Assembly: GCA_946811695.1 (NCBI GenBank)
Contig: OX328125.1
Location: forward strand, 45,029,366 to 45,093,365
Length of the DNA: 64,000 nucleotides
DNA from: Gonocerus acuteangulatus
Taxonomy: Eukaryota; Arthropoda; Insecta; Hemiptera; Coreidae
Direction of reading: 5' to 3'
The position numbers and the translations under genes are program-made. Shown here piece by piece: positions 43,391 to 52,995 of this stretch; the stretch's first letter is position 1; every line of letters begins with the position of its first letter. Below the pieces are notes generated by a model. That model was not told the origin of the DNA and made no database searches. It saw only the letters and a program-made list of their open reading frames with translations.

Positions 43391-43491
43391 TAAAATACAT
43401 TTGAACTACCTTTATGTTTGATATCTGAGGGTTCTAAAATTTCATACGCGGGTTTCCTACCTATGGAGGGAGGGAGGAAACGCGCTAAAAA

Positions 43492-43927
43492 ATAAAACAA
43501 AATTTTTATAGATTTGTTTACAGAATTTTTCTCATACAATCGGATATAGGCTTCCATTATGTAGTAACAAAAAGGCTTATAAGCAGAGTACATTATCGGC
43601 CGACTGACAAAGAAGATGTGTATGGATGGTAGGGTATGTTATCAGAGAGTGTCAGGGGTTGGGTATTGTATTCTCTCCTATCGCCAGCAGACTGTCTATA
43701 CCTCCGCACTCTGCCTTGTTCTCAGTCCTATCATCACTACACACACCCCTACAGGGGCAGAACCATACCATGATTTCAGAAAACTACCAAGCTTCTCCAT
43801 AATATGCGTTTATATAACAATTCCCACAGTACTAATTAAATTTAACAAAGCATTGTAAATTTTTTTTTACAAAAGGAGGAAACCCCTCTGGGCTCTTGTC
43901 CCTTGTTAAGGGACTGATTTGTAAATG

Positions 43928-43930
<3 letters not shown>
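43492..43930. other. No gene recognised
   Basis: An open frame at 43616-43858 has no recognisable motif. Confidence 0.35.
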
Positions 43931-43931
<1 letters not shown>

Positions 43932-44000
<69 letters not shown>

Positions 44001-44078
44001 ATTTATATATATATATTTATATATATATATACATATATTATATATATTTATATATATATATATACACACACATCATAT
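43932..44078. repeat. (TA)n microsatellite with TTTA interruptions
   Basis: Long TA tract interrupted by regular TTTA, ending in a short CA run. Frames here on both strands are Ile/Tyr repeats and not genes. Confidence 0.95.
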
Positions 44079-44231
44079 ATGTGTCTAATTGGTCTTTAGC
44101 GGCATTAAATATAGTTAGATTATGATGAACTTTGATTAAAAAAATACTGCTTCTGATTTAGAAGGAGAAGTTCGTTATCCACGAGAATCACCATGCTGGA
44201 ATATTGTCTTTGTTTTTATGTGATGTATTCA

Positions 44232-44418
44232 TTTATTTTTTTTTTCGGCGTCTCAACAAATGGGCTATTAGCACCGGGCTATCTACAAGTTTCTACCCTT
44301 TTATAATGCAACGTGGACTGTCTCCCATTCAGGTACTTGCCATGTCCAACGTTGCTTAACTTTAAAAATCAGTGGGAACCAGTGTATTCAACTTGGCTAT
44401 TGTTGTATTGCCGTTGGC
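44232..44418 (-). mobile_element. 5S rRNA-derived SINE, longest copy
   Basis: On the minus strand the head is a nearly complete 5S rRNA-like sequence: GCCAACGGCAATACAACAAT, AGTTGAATACACTGGTTCCC, AAGTTAAGCAACGTTGGACA, TGGCAAGTACCTGAATGGG. After it come TATAAAAGGGTAGAAACTTG, TAGATAGCCCGGTGCTAATAG and an A-rich end. The 5S internal promoter region (AGTTAAGCAACGTTGGAC, TACCTGAATGGG) is preserved with changes. It belongs to the same family as 26521 and 32491. Confidence 0.88.
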
Positions 44419-44459
44419 TATAGTTTTTATCATGCGAAATTTCCGCAAACATAAATGCA

Positions 44460-44712
44460 GTGCTTACAGCTTTGCCTTTATCGGCTTACAGGTACACATT
44501 TTATAGGCGGTTACAAGTACATTATGGAGACGCATTAAGGCGACTCAGTTCTATACCGAAGACCTTCTTAAATCCATCGTCCTTCAGGTTTCTATATTCC
44601 TTCCCACCGTACAGCTTCATTCGAAAAATCATTTGTCACCGCGTTATGGAATTTCTTACCTCTATGTGTCCACCATGCTACCAACCGAGTTTCATAGGTA
44701 TGTATCTATCCA
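44460..44712 (+). pseudogene. LINE ORF2 C-terminal fragment
   Basis: In the frame near 44630 the sequence reads SFEKSFVTALWNFLPLCVHH, matching the SFxxSFxxxxxxLWNSLPxxV block at the end of CR1/RTE/jockey-like LINE proteins. Upstream, in another frame, lies YRYTFYRRLQVHYGDALRRL. It is frameshifted and truncated, and no tail was identified. Confidence 0.4.
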
Positions 44713-45231
44713 TGCCGTTGTAATATTATTTTATTTTTCCAGTTCTCCAGGGGACCCATGGAATTCTTCCACTTTGCTTAAGAATGTGTTTAGTTATGCA
44801 GCTCCTCCGTGATGGACATTTGTCACTATAAGCCAACAAAAGCACACAATTCCCACCTAAATTCCATCAACCAGCAAGCTAACTCCGTTGTAAAAACAGT
44901 TCCACCATTAGACGTTACATTATTCAAGCGGTCAAGTGTATCTCTGGAAGAAGTTGACTTTTTAATGATAAGCAAGCTGCTTGATAAAGAAGTGGCAGCT
45001 TGAAGGAGGACATTACTAATTCAGACCTGGAAGTGCCCCTTCCAGCGCCTCCTCAAGCCACTAAATTTATCAGGGGAACTAACACCGTCATAACAAATCT
45101 TTATTATCAAGACACTCTGAGTAGGTCAGATTTACATATACTGTGCCGTCTTATCATATTTTAATAACTATTTAATATTTACATTAACACAATTCATAAG
45201 TGTAATGTATTTATGTTTTCCTTTTAGCGCG
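44713..45231. other. No gene recognised
   Basis: The open frame 44809-45003 (VVKTVPPLDVTLFKRSSVSL) has no motif I know. Confidence 0.35.
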
Positions 45232-45275
45232 TATCCTCCCTCCCACCACAGGGAAGAAACCCGCTTATCACACCG
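45232..45275 (-). other. Helentron-like 3' end, inverted
   Basis: TTAGCGCGTATCCTCCCTCC followed by a GGAAGAAACCCGC arm: the reverse of the 3' hairpin terminus at 6365 and 43491. Confidence 0.5.
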
Positions 45276-45318
45276 AACCAATGACGCAAACCGGAAGTAC
45301 TGAGTAAAAATTTAAAAT

Positions 45319-45436
<118 letters not shown>

Positions 45437-45600
45437 AGACCAGTGGTGTTGCTCCTCTTAATAATGCGATATTTTCCCGGATTCCTCAGGCTATTATGAA
45501 AGAGCCCTAATCGTTGACAAGATAACCATCAAGGATAGATGATGATAGCCTGACGAAGCCGAAGAGGAATCCGGCGAAATATTGTATTGTATAGGGGATT
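45437..45600. repeat. Inverted pair of hammerhead-like repeats
   Basis: On the plus strand: GCCTGACGAAGCCGAAGAGG, then AATCCGGCGAAATATTG (45548-45585), with stem II GCCG/CGGC. At 45461-45494 the minus strand carries TAGCCTGAGGAATCCGGGAA, AATATCGCATT, a related motif that has lost most of stem II. Both lie between microsatellites and the Helitron start. Confidence 0.5.
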
Positions 45601-47204
45601 AACGTCGCTGGAGGGAGAAGCCATCTCTCCAACTAAACAGAAGATATATCTATATATATAAAAATCACGTGTCTGTTTTTCTGTTTGTTTGTTCCTTATA
45701 CAAATCCACATCGTTTGACTGATATTGACCAAACTTCGCACATAGATACGTCTTGATCCGGGAAATCTCGTAGGCTAGCTAAAAATCTTCTAGGATTCAT
45801 AGTTTGGAAGTAACGAGTTCGAAACTGTCATATACAGAAGAGTTTATAGTCAGAAATCGGCATTTTCTTTCCAGTGTTGCCCCTCCTAAGAAGAAGTGCA
45901 ATAAAAAAACCTTTGTTTGTTTATCTAAATAGTAGGTTTATATTCTCAGAGTTTGGACAAATATCATATAAGATATCATATAATAAAATATAATATTTTT
46001 TAAGATTAATTTCCTTAATATCAGATCAGTTTTCTTCATATCAAAACAATTTTCATTTGATTGCCTAGGGCAACACTGCTCTAACCAGAATATAGACTAA
46101 TATCGTATAAATAAGTATATCATAAAAATGTTCTGTGTTTATCTAATCATAATTTGGACTAATATAATATAATTAAGTGGTCATGTTTCTATTCAGAACT
46201 ATAATAATTTCAAAACTTTTGCTGAGAGGTAGTTTTTTCTCTTTAGTAAAGGAAGGTTGCAATGTCGGTTATAGTATTCGGTTGAATAATCTCTCACTCG
46301 CTTTTCTGTTAAATGAATATGTTTGTACTGGTATTTGATGGAGAGGGTTTTAGTATGTGGAAAAACACTTAACTTTTTTTTTTAAACTGATGAGGTGTGT
46401 AAATGTCATTGAAAAGGCAAAGGAGACCAAAGTTGGTGAAGATTGGGATCAGCAAGATCAAATAAACAGTTTGAATTTCTTTGTGATTTGACAACAGCCT
46501 AAGACATAATTCAGAAATTTGATAGATTATACCTAAAGGAATCAACAGCATAGTAAATTGTACATAGAAACTTCAGATTATGTTAAAAAAATAAAATTCA
46601 AACAACTGAAATGAAACAATCAGTTTATCTGGACATGTTATAAATTTATAAAACTTGTATTGTAAAATGGACCGTGTCCCTTTTGAAAACAATAAGAACA
46701 AGGCTAAAAGTATTTTGGAATTGTTTACACTGATGTGGACCTTTTTTTAACTAGGAGTCTCAAAGGTGAAAAATATTTTGTTTCATTTATAGATGATTAT
46801 AGTAAGATTGCCCTCATGTTAATTTCTTCATAATTGTTCAGTATTGTTTATTGTTATTTAAGTGTTTAGTGATGAATTCCCTTTGTCGCGGTCTCACTGA
46901 TGTATAAATAAATAATAAATAATTTGTTTTAAACATAAAGATTTTTTTAAGCATTAAAAACTCCTTTGTGAACAATGTCATTTTGTAAAGGACTTAAATT
47001 TATGAACTTGAAATTAATTCTCTCACATACATATGCAAATATTATTAAAATATTATATTAAATGTTGTTATATTTAACTTATTGTTTTATTCGCATATAG
47101 ATAGATGTACATAATAAATTATATAAATGTTTATAATCATACAAATAAATGTAAATAAATGAATTAATTTTCACCACATTTTGAAACATTATTTTATTAT
47201 TATA

Positions 47205-47265
47205 AGAGCTGTATGGTTTAGCAACCCTATTAATTTGGGCAGCCTCACTTTAATTTTTTTTTTTA
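47205..47265 (+). mobile_element. R2-like LINE 3' tail
   Basis: CTGTATGGTTTAGCAACCCT, ATTAATTTGGGCAGCCTCAC, TTTAATTTTTTTT match the minus strand at 8575-8640 below the R2-like zinc-finger remnant. It is a 5'-truncated copy. Confidence 0.6.
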
Positions 47266-47960
47266 ATAAAGTTATTCTTCTTATAATATTTCTTTTGCAA
47301 GCTATTTTTTTGCAGATAAATTAATGTATTAAAATATTATTTTTATAAGAAGAGGAAGTCACGTGAATTGTGGTGTTCTAATAAATGAATAAGTAATTAA
47401 ATTTTCCATGCAATTTTTTATTAATTTAATATCCATAATAATTTAATCATTATATTCTGCCATATGCTTCCTTTTGTCTGGGATAGTTATATCCTCTGAC
47501 TGTCACCATTTAGTCGGATAGCTGGTAACGCACATTTCATGAAGTGTTTTATGCACCTTGGAATTTTGGTGTATTGCATGTCGTGGATATGTAAGGCATA
47601 TATGTGTATCCTGGACATACCTTGGAACACCAGGTACTGCACATAGGGGAAAGGTGTTAAAAAAATATGTCACTAAAATGGTATTTTATTCAGAAGCCAA
47701 CAATCTTTAATGTATAATTAAGGCAAGTTGCTTTATTTCTAGAACAGCCACAACTGTCCTGTCCAGATGATTGGTGCTCTCTCACTCTTACGGTTACACG
47801 CACTGCATTGCAGTCTATCATCGGCTGAATTTATTTTCATGTCTGCTGATTACTAAACCTCACAAAAAGTGTCTGCCCTTTTGTAATTATTTTCAATTAT
47901 CCAGACACTTTCACAAAGGTTACTTAATTGCCAACCTTGGTCTTCCTCTGCCGCTCGGCA

Positions 47961-48070
47961 TTTCCATTGCTGACGAAGGCTACCAATGAGTAGCCGAAAC
48001 GTCCGAAATATAGATTTTTTTAAAACAAAATCATATTGAGGTTTATTTAGCCGAATCCCAACCATTCCAT
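47961..48070 (+). ncRNA. Hammerhead-like motif in Penelope-like repeat
   Basis: CTGACGA (47970-47976), one extra A, stem II GGCTAC-CAATGA-GTAGCC (47978-47995, perfect 6 bp), GAAA (47996-47999), C, then GTC (48001-48003). Stem I can form between ATTTC and G upstream (47960-47969) and CGAAAT downstream (48004-48009), leaving an internal loop. The downstream tail ATAGATTTTT...TTTAGCCGAATCCCAACCATTCC is shared with 28205. The extra A between core and stem II departs from the standard hammerhead, so activity is uncertain. Helix III would be minimal, as I recall for Penelope-element hammerheads. Confidence 0.5.
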
Positions 48071-49409
48071 CTGTACTTATTTTCAATTATGGTGTTTAAA
48101 TAGCAGTGTGAAGAAGAGACTTCATTTAATATTACAAAAAACCCACTTCAGTTTTGTTTTTATATGTATCCCACTTAAAAGTGTCTACCTTATATATTAT
48201 TCATTATAGAATTGCCTTAATTTTACATTAAAGAATTATGGCTTCTGAATAAAACACTATTTTTGGCCCATAGTTTGTTACTGATTACCATGCGCAGTAC
48301 CTGGTGTTTCAAGGTATGTCCAGCAACCACATACTTAACTTTTTATCTACACTAGAGACCCACTATAGCACAATTTCAAGGCACATAAAACACTTGAAAA
48401 GTGTTACCAGCTCTTGGACTAAATGTTTAAATACGGTTGCAATTCTGGTAAAAATATTGTTGCTCGCCAAGTCAATGTCGTTATTGAAATTCCCAAATAC
48501 CTTTAATTCATTGTTGTCCATAACTGCAAGAAAAATATCTTCAATTTGTTTTTATTCTTAGAGGCCCCTATTTCCTATGATAGAAGGACTATCCTTATAG
48601 AAGAGCCCATGAACCATAAAATTTGAAACAGAAGCTTTAATAGAAAGGACTATTAACAAACTATGTTTTTAAAACTTTCCTTTTGGCATAAATAACATAC
48701 ACCCTGCACGACTTACCTACTTTTTCATTCATAAAAAAAAACTCAGTTACGGATTATTACATGAACAGGTAAACAATATAACATATTAATATTATATTTG
48801 CGCAAGGTTGAGGTTTTAGCTTTAGATGCGAAGCCCTTAAAATAAATAAATATTATATTTAAAAAAAAATCAATGAAAATAAAGAATATAGTTTCAGTTG
48901 TAGGTAATTACAACTTATAACTAATCATAACCTTAATTAAATGCCTCATTTGTATTGCTATTTTTTATGAATATTTATTTATGGACCACATATTTTTTTT
49001 TCTTTAAAAAAATTAAACACAGGGAGTTTGGTTTGGATTTTCTTTAAAACGGTATTGCAATTAAATTATTTGGAATCATTTAATTGTAATACCATTTTAA
49101 AAGTAAGGGTACTTTTTAAAATAAGGGTACTTTTTAAAAAATAAGGATTAATTTATTTTCCACCCCACTTTCTCTTAAAAAAATGAAAAATAAATTTTTC
49201 AGCCGAGTTCTCAATTTATTATCTTATATTCTCATAATTTGGACAAATATAATATAATCATTAATTTTTTTAAATATATAATATAAAGTAGGCGTACCAT
49301 GGAAGCTGGGTTAAAACTATTTAATATGAAGCATGTGTAGCATGGTAAGCCCGGCTACAGATATTTAATATAAAGTAGGTGTAGCATTGCACACCGGGTA
49401 ACAGCTAGT

Positions 49410-50154
49410 AAGTTATATATTTTTCTGTTCGCTCTCCATATGACCCCTTAGATGCTTTGCTTTGAGATTTCATTTTTAAATTTTTTAATTAAATTTGGCG
49501 GAAGGTGATTAAAAATATTCGTTTATTCCCAACTCTACTTGTTTCATACCATTCTGGCGCCTCTTCAGGACCTAACAAGTAAAAATATAAATATTTCTGG
49601 TCTCATTTTTACTCACAAACAAGACTAAATTGAGTACTTTTTATTTTATTTTTATTACCCTTTCCCCGCCTTCCTAGTGAATTAAGACATATTAAATGCC
49701 GCAATAAACATAATTTACATTTATTTTTATTATTTAATTATTTCGTGGAATAAAATAAGGGTGATCAGATCTCCAATTTTTCAAAAGAAGCCCAGGACTT
49801 AATATCTAATACACAAAAAACAATATAAGAAAAAAATATATTGAAGAATAAGTCAGAAAAAATTAATTCAGAAATTTTAATGAAGAGGGAAAACAAATTG
49901 AATAGAAAATTAATGTGCAATGGGTTAAAAAGTTGAGGGCTGTAAAATAAGCAATTAAAAGGAAAGCTTAATTTACTACATACTTAGTAATATTTAATTT
50001 ACTACTTATTTAATAATATTACACAATGGTCTGTGAAAAAATATTATTTCAATTAACATTGCATGTCCGTTAGCTATACGTTTGTATGCCTGGAATAGTA
50101 TGTACGGGTTACCCACAGCAAGTCGGTAGCATCTAGGTCTTGAAGAATTGCCTC
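49410..50154. other. AT-rich, no gene recognised
   Basis: No coding motif or shared repeat noticed. Confidence 0.4.
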
Positions 50155-50812
50155 TTTGGGTGCACCTAAACTGGACCAGTTCCGATCCGATCCAATAGCC
50201 ACCGACTGTCAGAAGAAAAACAAACACATGAATATCAATGGGGGTGCGTACATTGGTCCCGACCCGATCCAATCCGGTCCAATCCAATGGCCACCGATTC
50301 TTGACCATTCAAACTTGTTTGTTTCTAGACTGATTTCGGACCGACGAAGCAAAATGGCGCCAACCCACTTATTGTGTTCCAAAAAGATCTACAGGTTCTA
50401 AATCTTAACCGATTTCAATACAATTTTTTTTATATATATCAAAGGAAATAAAATTTAGAACAACTTTGTCAATTCACATTTTTGTTTTTACTTTCCCTTG
50501 TATATTAAATTGCGTGGAAAGATGTTTATAACTATCGAACGTGTGTAACCTTCCAATATTTATAACCTTCTAATGTGTATAACCTTCCAATGCTTATAAC
50601 CTTCTAGTTAACTTTCTTATAAATAATTTTAAAATATGAATACCAATACTTCTCTTACCTGCAACATTTAACCTAATCAAAGTTTTCTACGCATATTAGA
50701 TGGTATTTCTTAGATTAATCACTCATTTTCACTTCACTACAAGGTCATTACTGACGAGCTGTGACTAAATCGGATCGGGAGAAATACGGGTCCAATGTAG
50801 GTGCAGCCTTAG
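50155..50812. mobile_element. Possible TIR element
   Basis: The left end reads GGTGCACCTAAACTGGACC. The right end, reversed, reads GGCTGCACCTACATTGGACC, then CCGATCCGA-type sequence on both arms. Flanks are TTTG and TTA, so no firm duplication. Inside are repeats of CCGATCCAATA / GGCCACCGA and a TATAACCTTC series at about 50545-50605. There is no transposase. Confidence 0.4.
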
Positions 50813-50846
50813 CCATGTCTTTTACATTACCTACATGAAAATATGT

Positions 50847-51215
50847 CTAATTGTCAAAGCTACCACACAAAATGTGCATATTGGTATGTCTTTTCTTTCC
50901 ATAAAGTTGTTGTTGTGTGTGTAAGGAATATCCAATTCTATGCCTTGTCAGTATGACTTCCTCTCCTTTTGTCAATGTACTGACACATTTTATGAAAACA
51001 ACTAGTATTTCTAAAGGGACACAAATCAAAATTCGGTGTTTTTCATTTCTGACTATGAAAGCCATAGGAAATATCACTATATCAACCACCAAAACTGTAT
51101 GTACTTAGCTTCAAAGCTTGTAGACCAGAGGACACTAGTGTCACCCTTCATGTCCTAATGATATGCCCCATACATAGGCAAGATTGATACATTTTGAGTT
51201 GTTTTATTGAACGAA
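50847..51215 (-). repeat. LINE C-terminal fragment and shared repeat
   Basis: The minus frame at 50847-50975 reads GEEVILTRHRIGYSLHTQQQ, like the RLRIGHSxLTH block of LINE ORF2. The adjoining 50995-51215 resembles 62880-63100 at roughly 75 percent by eye. In both copies the minus strand is open with similar residues (IFPMAFIVRNEKHR / IFLMSFIVLTKKHR), so the block may once have been coding. Confidence 0.45.
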
Positions 51216-51734
51216 GGCTTGATGTTGCATCGTCACTACCTAAATACAGCTACATAGAATATAATCCTCGATGGAACTCATCTTAAATCCAAGCCTGAGT
51301 CAGAGGATGATTTTATTAGTGTAACACGTTGCGTCACATTTCTTATAGACATCCGCAAGTAGTAAGAGAGTTAGCGACAAAGAGATCGATCGAGGATGAG
51401 GTCAGAACCACTCCGACAAACTGTAATCAGATTGTGTCAACAAGGTTGTACGACAGAACTAATAACTAATCCCATTTCCTTTCTAATTTTAGGAATTGCA
51501 GACCTTTAGGTTGTGGCCTGGGAGGACAATTATTACGCCATGGAGCAAAACACAATCTCTTTATTAAATTCTCAGAACGCATTAATGCAAATATATTCAA
51601 TCAAATTCTATCATATCAGGCTCTAAAGTAAAGTAACATGTTTATGTGAATGCGTGTGTTTAGGTTTAGAGGCAAAGTAACACAGGTTTAAAACAATTTA
51701 ATTAAGTTGAGAGGAGATCGTTAACCGTTGATGA
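51216..51734. other. No gene recognised
   Basis: No motif or shared repeat noticed. Confidence 0.4.
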
Positions 51735-51884
51735 TGCAAGGTAGGGATTGTCGGGGTTCGGTCACTGCTACTTAATAAAACTACATTTTATCATAAAAAT
51801 GGGTTTATTGTGCCGACGTTTCGGCTTGAACTTCAAGCCTTCATCAGGGCTGTAAAAAACAAGTAGGACGGATGTAGTACTGAA

Positions 51885-51948
<64 letters not shown>

Positions 51949-52102
51949 ATATTTCAGTACTACATCCGTCCTACTTGTTTTTTACAGCCCTGATGAAGGC
52001 TTGAAGTTCAAGCCGAAACGTCGGCACAATAAAACCATTTTTATGATAAAATGTAGTTTTATTAAGTAGCAGTGACCGAACCCCGACAATCCCTACCTTG
52101 CA
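51735..52102. repeat. Palindrome with 155-bp arms around (TA)n
   Basis: The left arm 51735-51890 and right arm 51947-52102 are almost perfect reverse complements. The spacer is (TA)n. Each arm contains a hammerhead-like motif and the downstream AAAATGTAGTTTTATT block. A similar but decayed single arm lies at 59093-59215. The arms resemble inverted terminal repeats of a Penelope-like element. Confidence 0.85.
51976..52036 (+). ncRNA. Hammerhead-like motif, best copy
   Basis: GCC (51987-51989) is followed by CTGATGA (51990-51996) and one extra A. Then come stem II GGCTTGA-AGT-TCAAGCC (51998-52014, perfect 7 bp), GAAA (52015-52018), CG and TC, giving a GTC site at 52020-52022, then GGC (52023-52025), which pairs with GCC. 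Beyond an internal loop, TTTTA upstream pairs with TAAAA downstream to extend stem I. This is the type I layout, with helix III reduced to the self-complementary ACGT. A second copy is on the minus strand at about 51800-51862. The extra A is off-consensus. Confidence 0.55.
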
Positions 52103-52164
52103 ATTTAATTAAGGCAGTTGCGTTTTATAAAAAGTCCAGTAATAACTAATAAAATACAAATTAA

Positions 52165-52995
52165 CAAAAAAATCGAACTCGCATAAACTTCGTCATCTAA
52201 GCGCGTTTCCATAACGTTATTATCCCTAGTGCCATTTGGTGACTACTGTAAAAAATTTAAACACCCACTCTAATTAAATGAAACTTAAATTTTGAACACA
52301 GAGAACCGTTCAAAGCATCGAAACTAACACTTTCGAAGTTTTAAGCATTTATGGCTCCGATTGACATCTTCCTATCGGAATTTACTACAGGAGTTTTCTA
52401 GAGAATTGAATAGGCTTTCGAAAAATGACCATCTACTTGAGCACGATTTCACAATCGTTTTCAAGATATTTTACAGCAAAATACGAAGATCCTGAAACTT
52501 TTAATGTCTGTTCACAAAAGTTTTTTTTTTTTTTCTAATACTTCTTTAAATCTAAACGTAACCAAAATTTAAATACATTAGTTTAAATGAACGTCAAACG
52601 TCTGGTACAACTTTCAAATGAATCAATCTTTTCTGAATATTCAAACCGAAAATTAGTTAGGTAGTTGTCAACTTTTCTCATAAATGGTTAAAGATATTCC
52701 TTTAAAAATGATTCCATTCATTTTGCTACATTAGAAAACCATTAAAACGTGTACCCGCAAGCATATCAACCCGAAAACTTAAGTGCTACAATTTCTTGCG
52801 CGCGAAATTCGTCCAAAAATTCATTTACCGGTAAACGCATTCTGTTGATTTCCGAACTTGAGCTTTCAAATAAAACAAAGTATTTTTGTACCAAACATGA
52901 TCAAAATAGTGGCATTTTTGAGGCTGCTCAGACAAATATATATATATATATATATATATATCCTATGGAGGGAGGGAGGAAACACGCTAAAAAAG
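52165..52995 (+). mobile_element. Complete Helentron/HINE-like element
   Basis: The 5' block (CGAACTCGCATAAACTTCGT, CATCTAAGCGCGTTTCC) carries GCGCGTTTCC, complementary to the end block GGAAACACGC near 52980, apart from one mismatch. The internal unit, CAGACAAATATATATA microsatellite (52937-52961), short hairpin CCTATGG..AGGGAGGG and terminal CACGCTAAAA follow. At 0.83 kb it is non-coding and the best template for the family in this window. Confidence 0.65.

Larger units (their letters stand above)
40696..43491 (+). mobile_element. Helentron-like copy split by an LTR element
   Basis: The 5' block (GCAGGAAGTGCTTCATCTGA, GCGCGTTTGCGTTCATATCC) and internal block (TCCGATCGACATAGCC...TTTAGTAAGC-like) run into a SINE (41355-41562), then CCAAATGTCATAAAAATCGGG and a (GT)n(TA)n. 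The microsatellite resumes after the LTR element (41860-43351), and the 3' spacer (CATTTGAACTACC...GAGGGTTCTAAAA) and hairpin end GGAAACGCGCTAAAA follow at 43440-43491. The order matches 6059-6365. Confidence 0.6.
45649..49408 (+). mobile_element. Non-autonomous Helitron with both ends
   Basis: The 5' end TCTATATATATAAAAATCAC follows an A (45648). The 3' end has the hairpin GGTGTAGCATTGCACACC, then GGGTAACAGCTAG, followed by T (49409). TC start, hairpin, CTAG end and insertion between A and T are the canonical Helitron hallmarks. Two further degenerate 3'-end units precede it (about 49289-49365). The 3.76-kb interior is AT-rich with no Rep/helicase frame, but it has picked up a LINE 3' tail (47205) and a hammerhead-like repeat (47961). 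Confidence 0.75.

Noticed and set aside
43842..44125. Open frames on both strands through (TA)n
   Set aside because: Ile/Tyr repeats from a microsatellite; the same applies at 10314, 28631, 37118, 39223-39668 and 41648.
50545..50605. CRISPR-like spaced repeats (TATAACCTTC series)
   Set aside because: Very short, imperfect, irregular AT-rich tandem repeats without unique spacers, in eukaryotic DNA.
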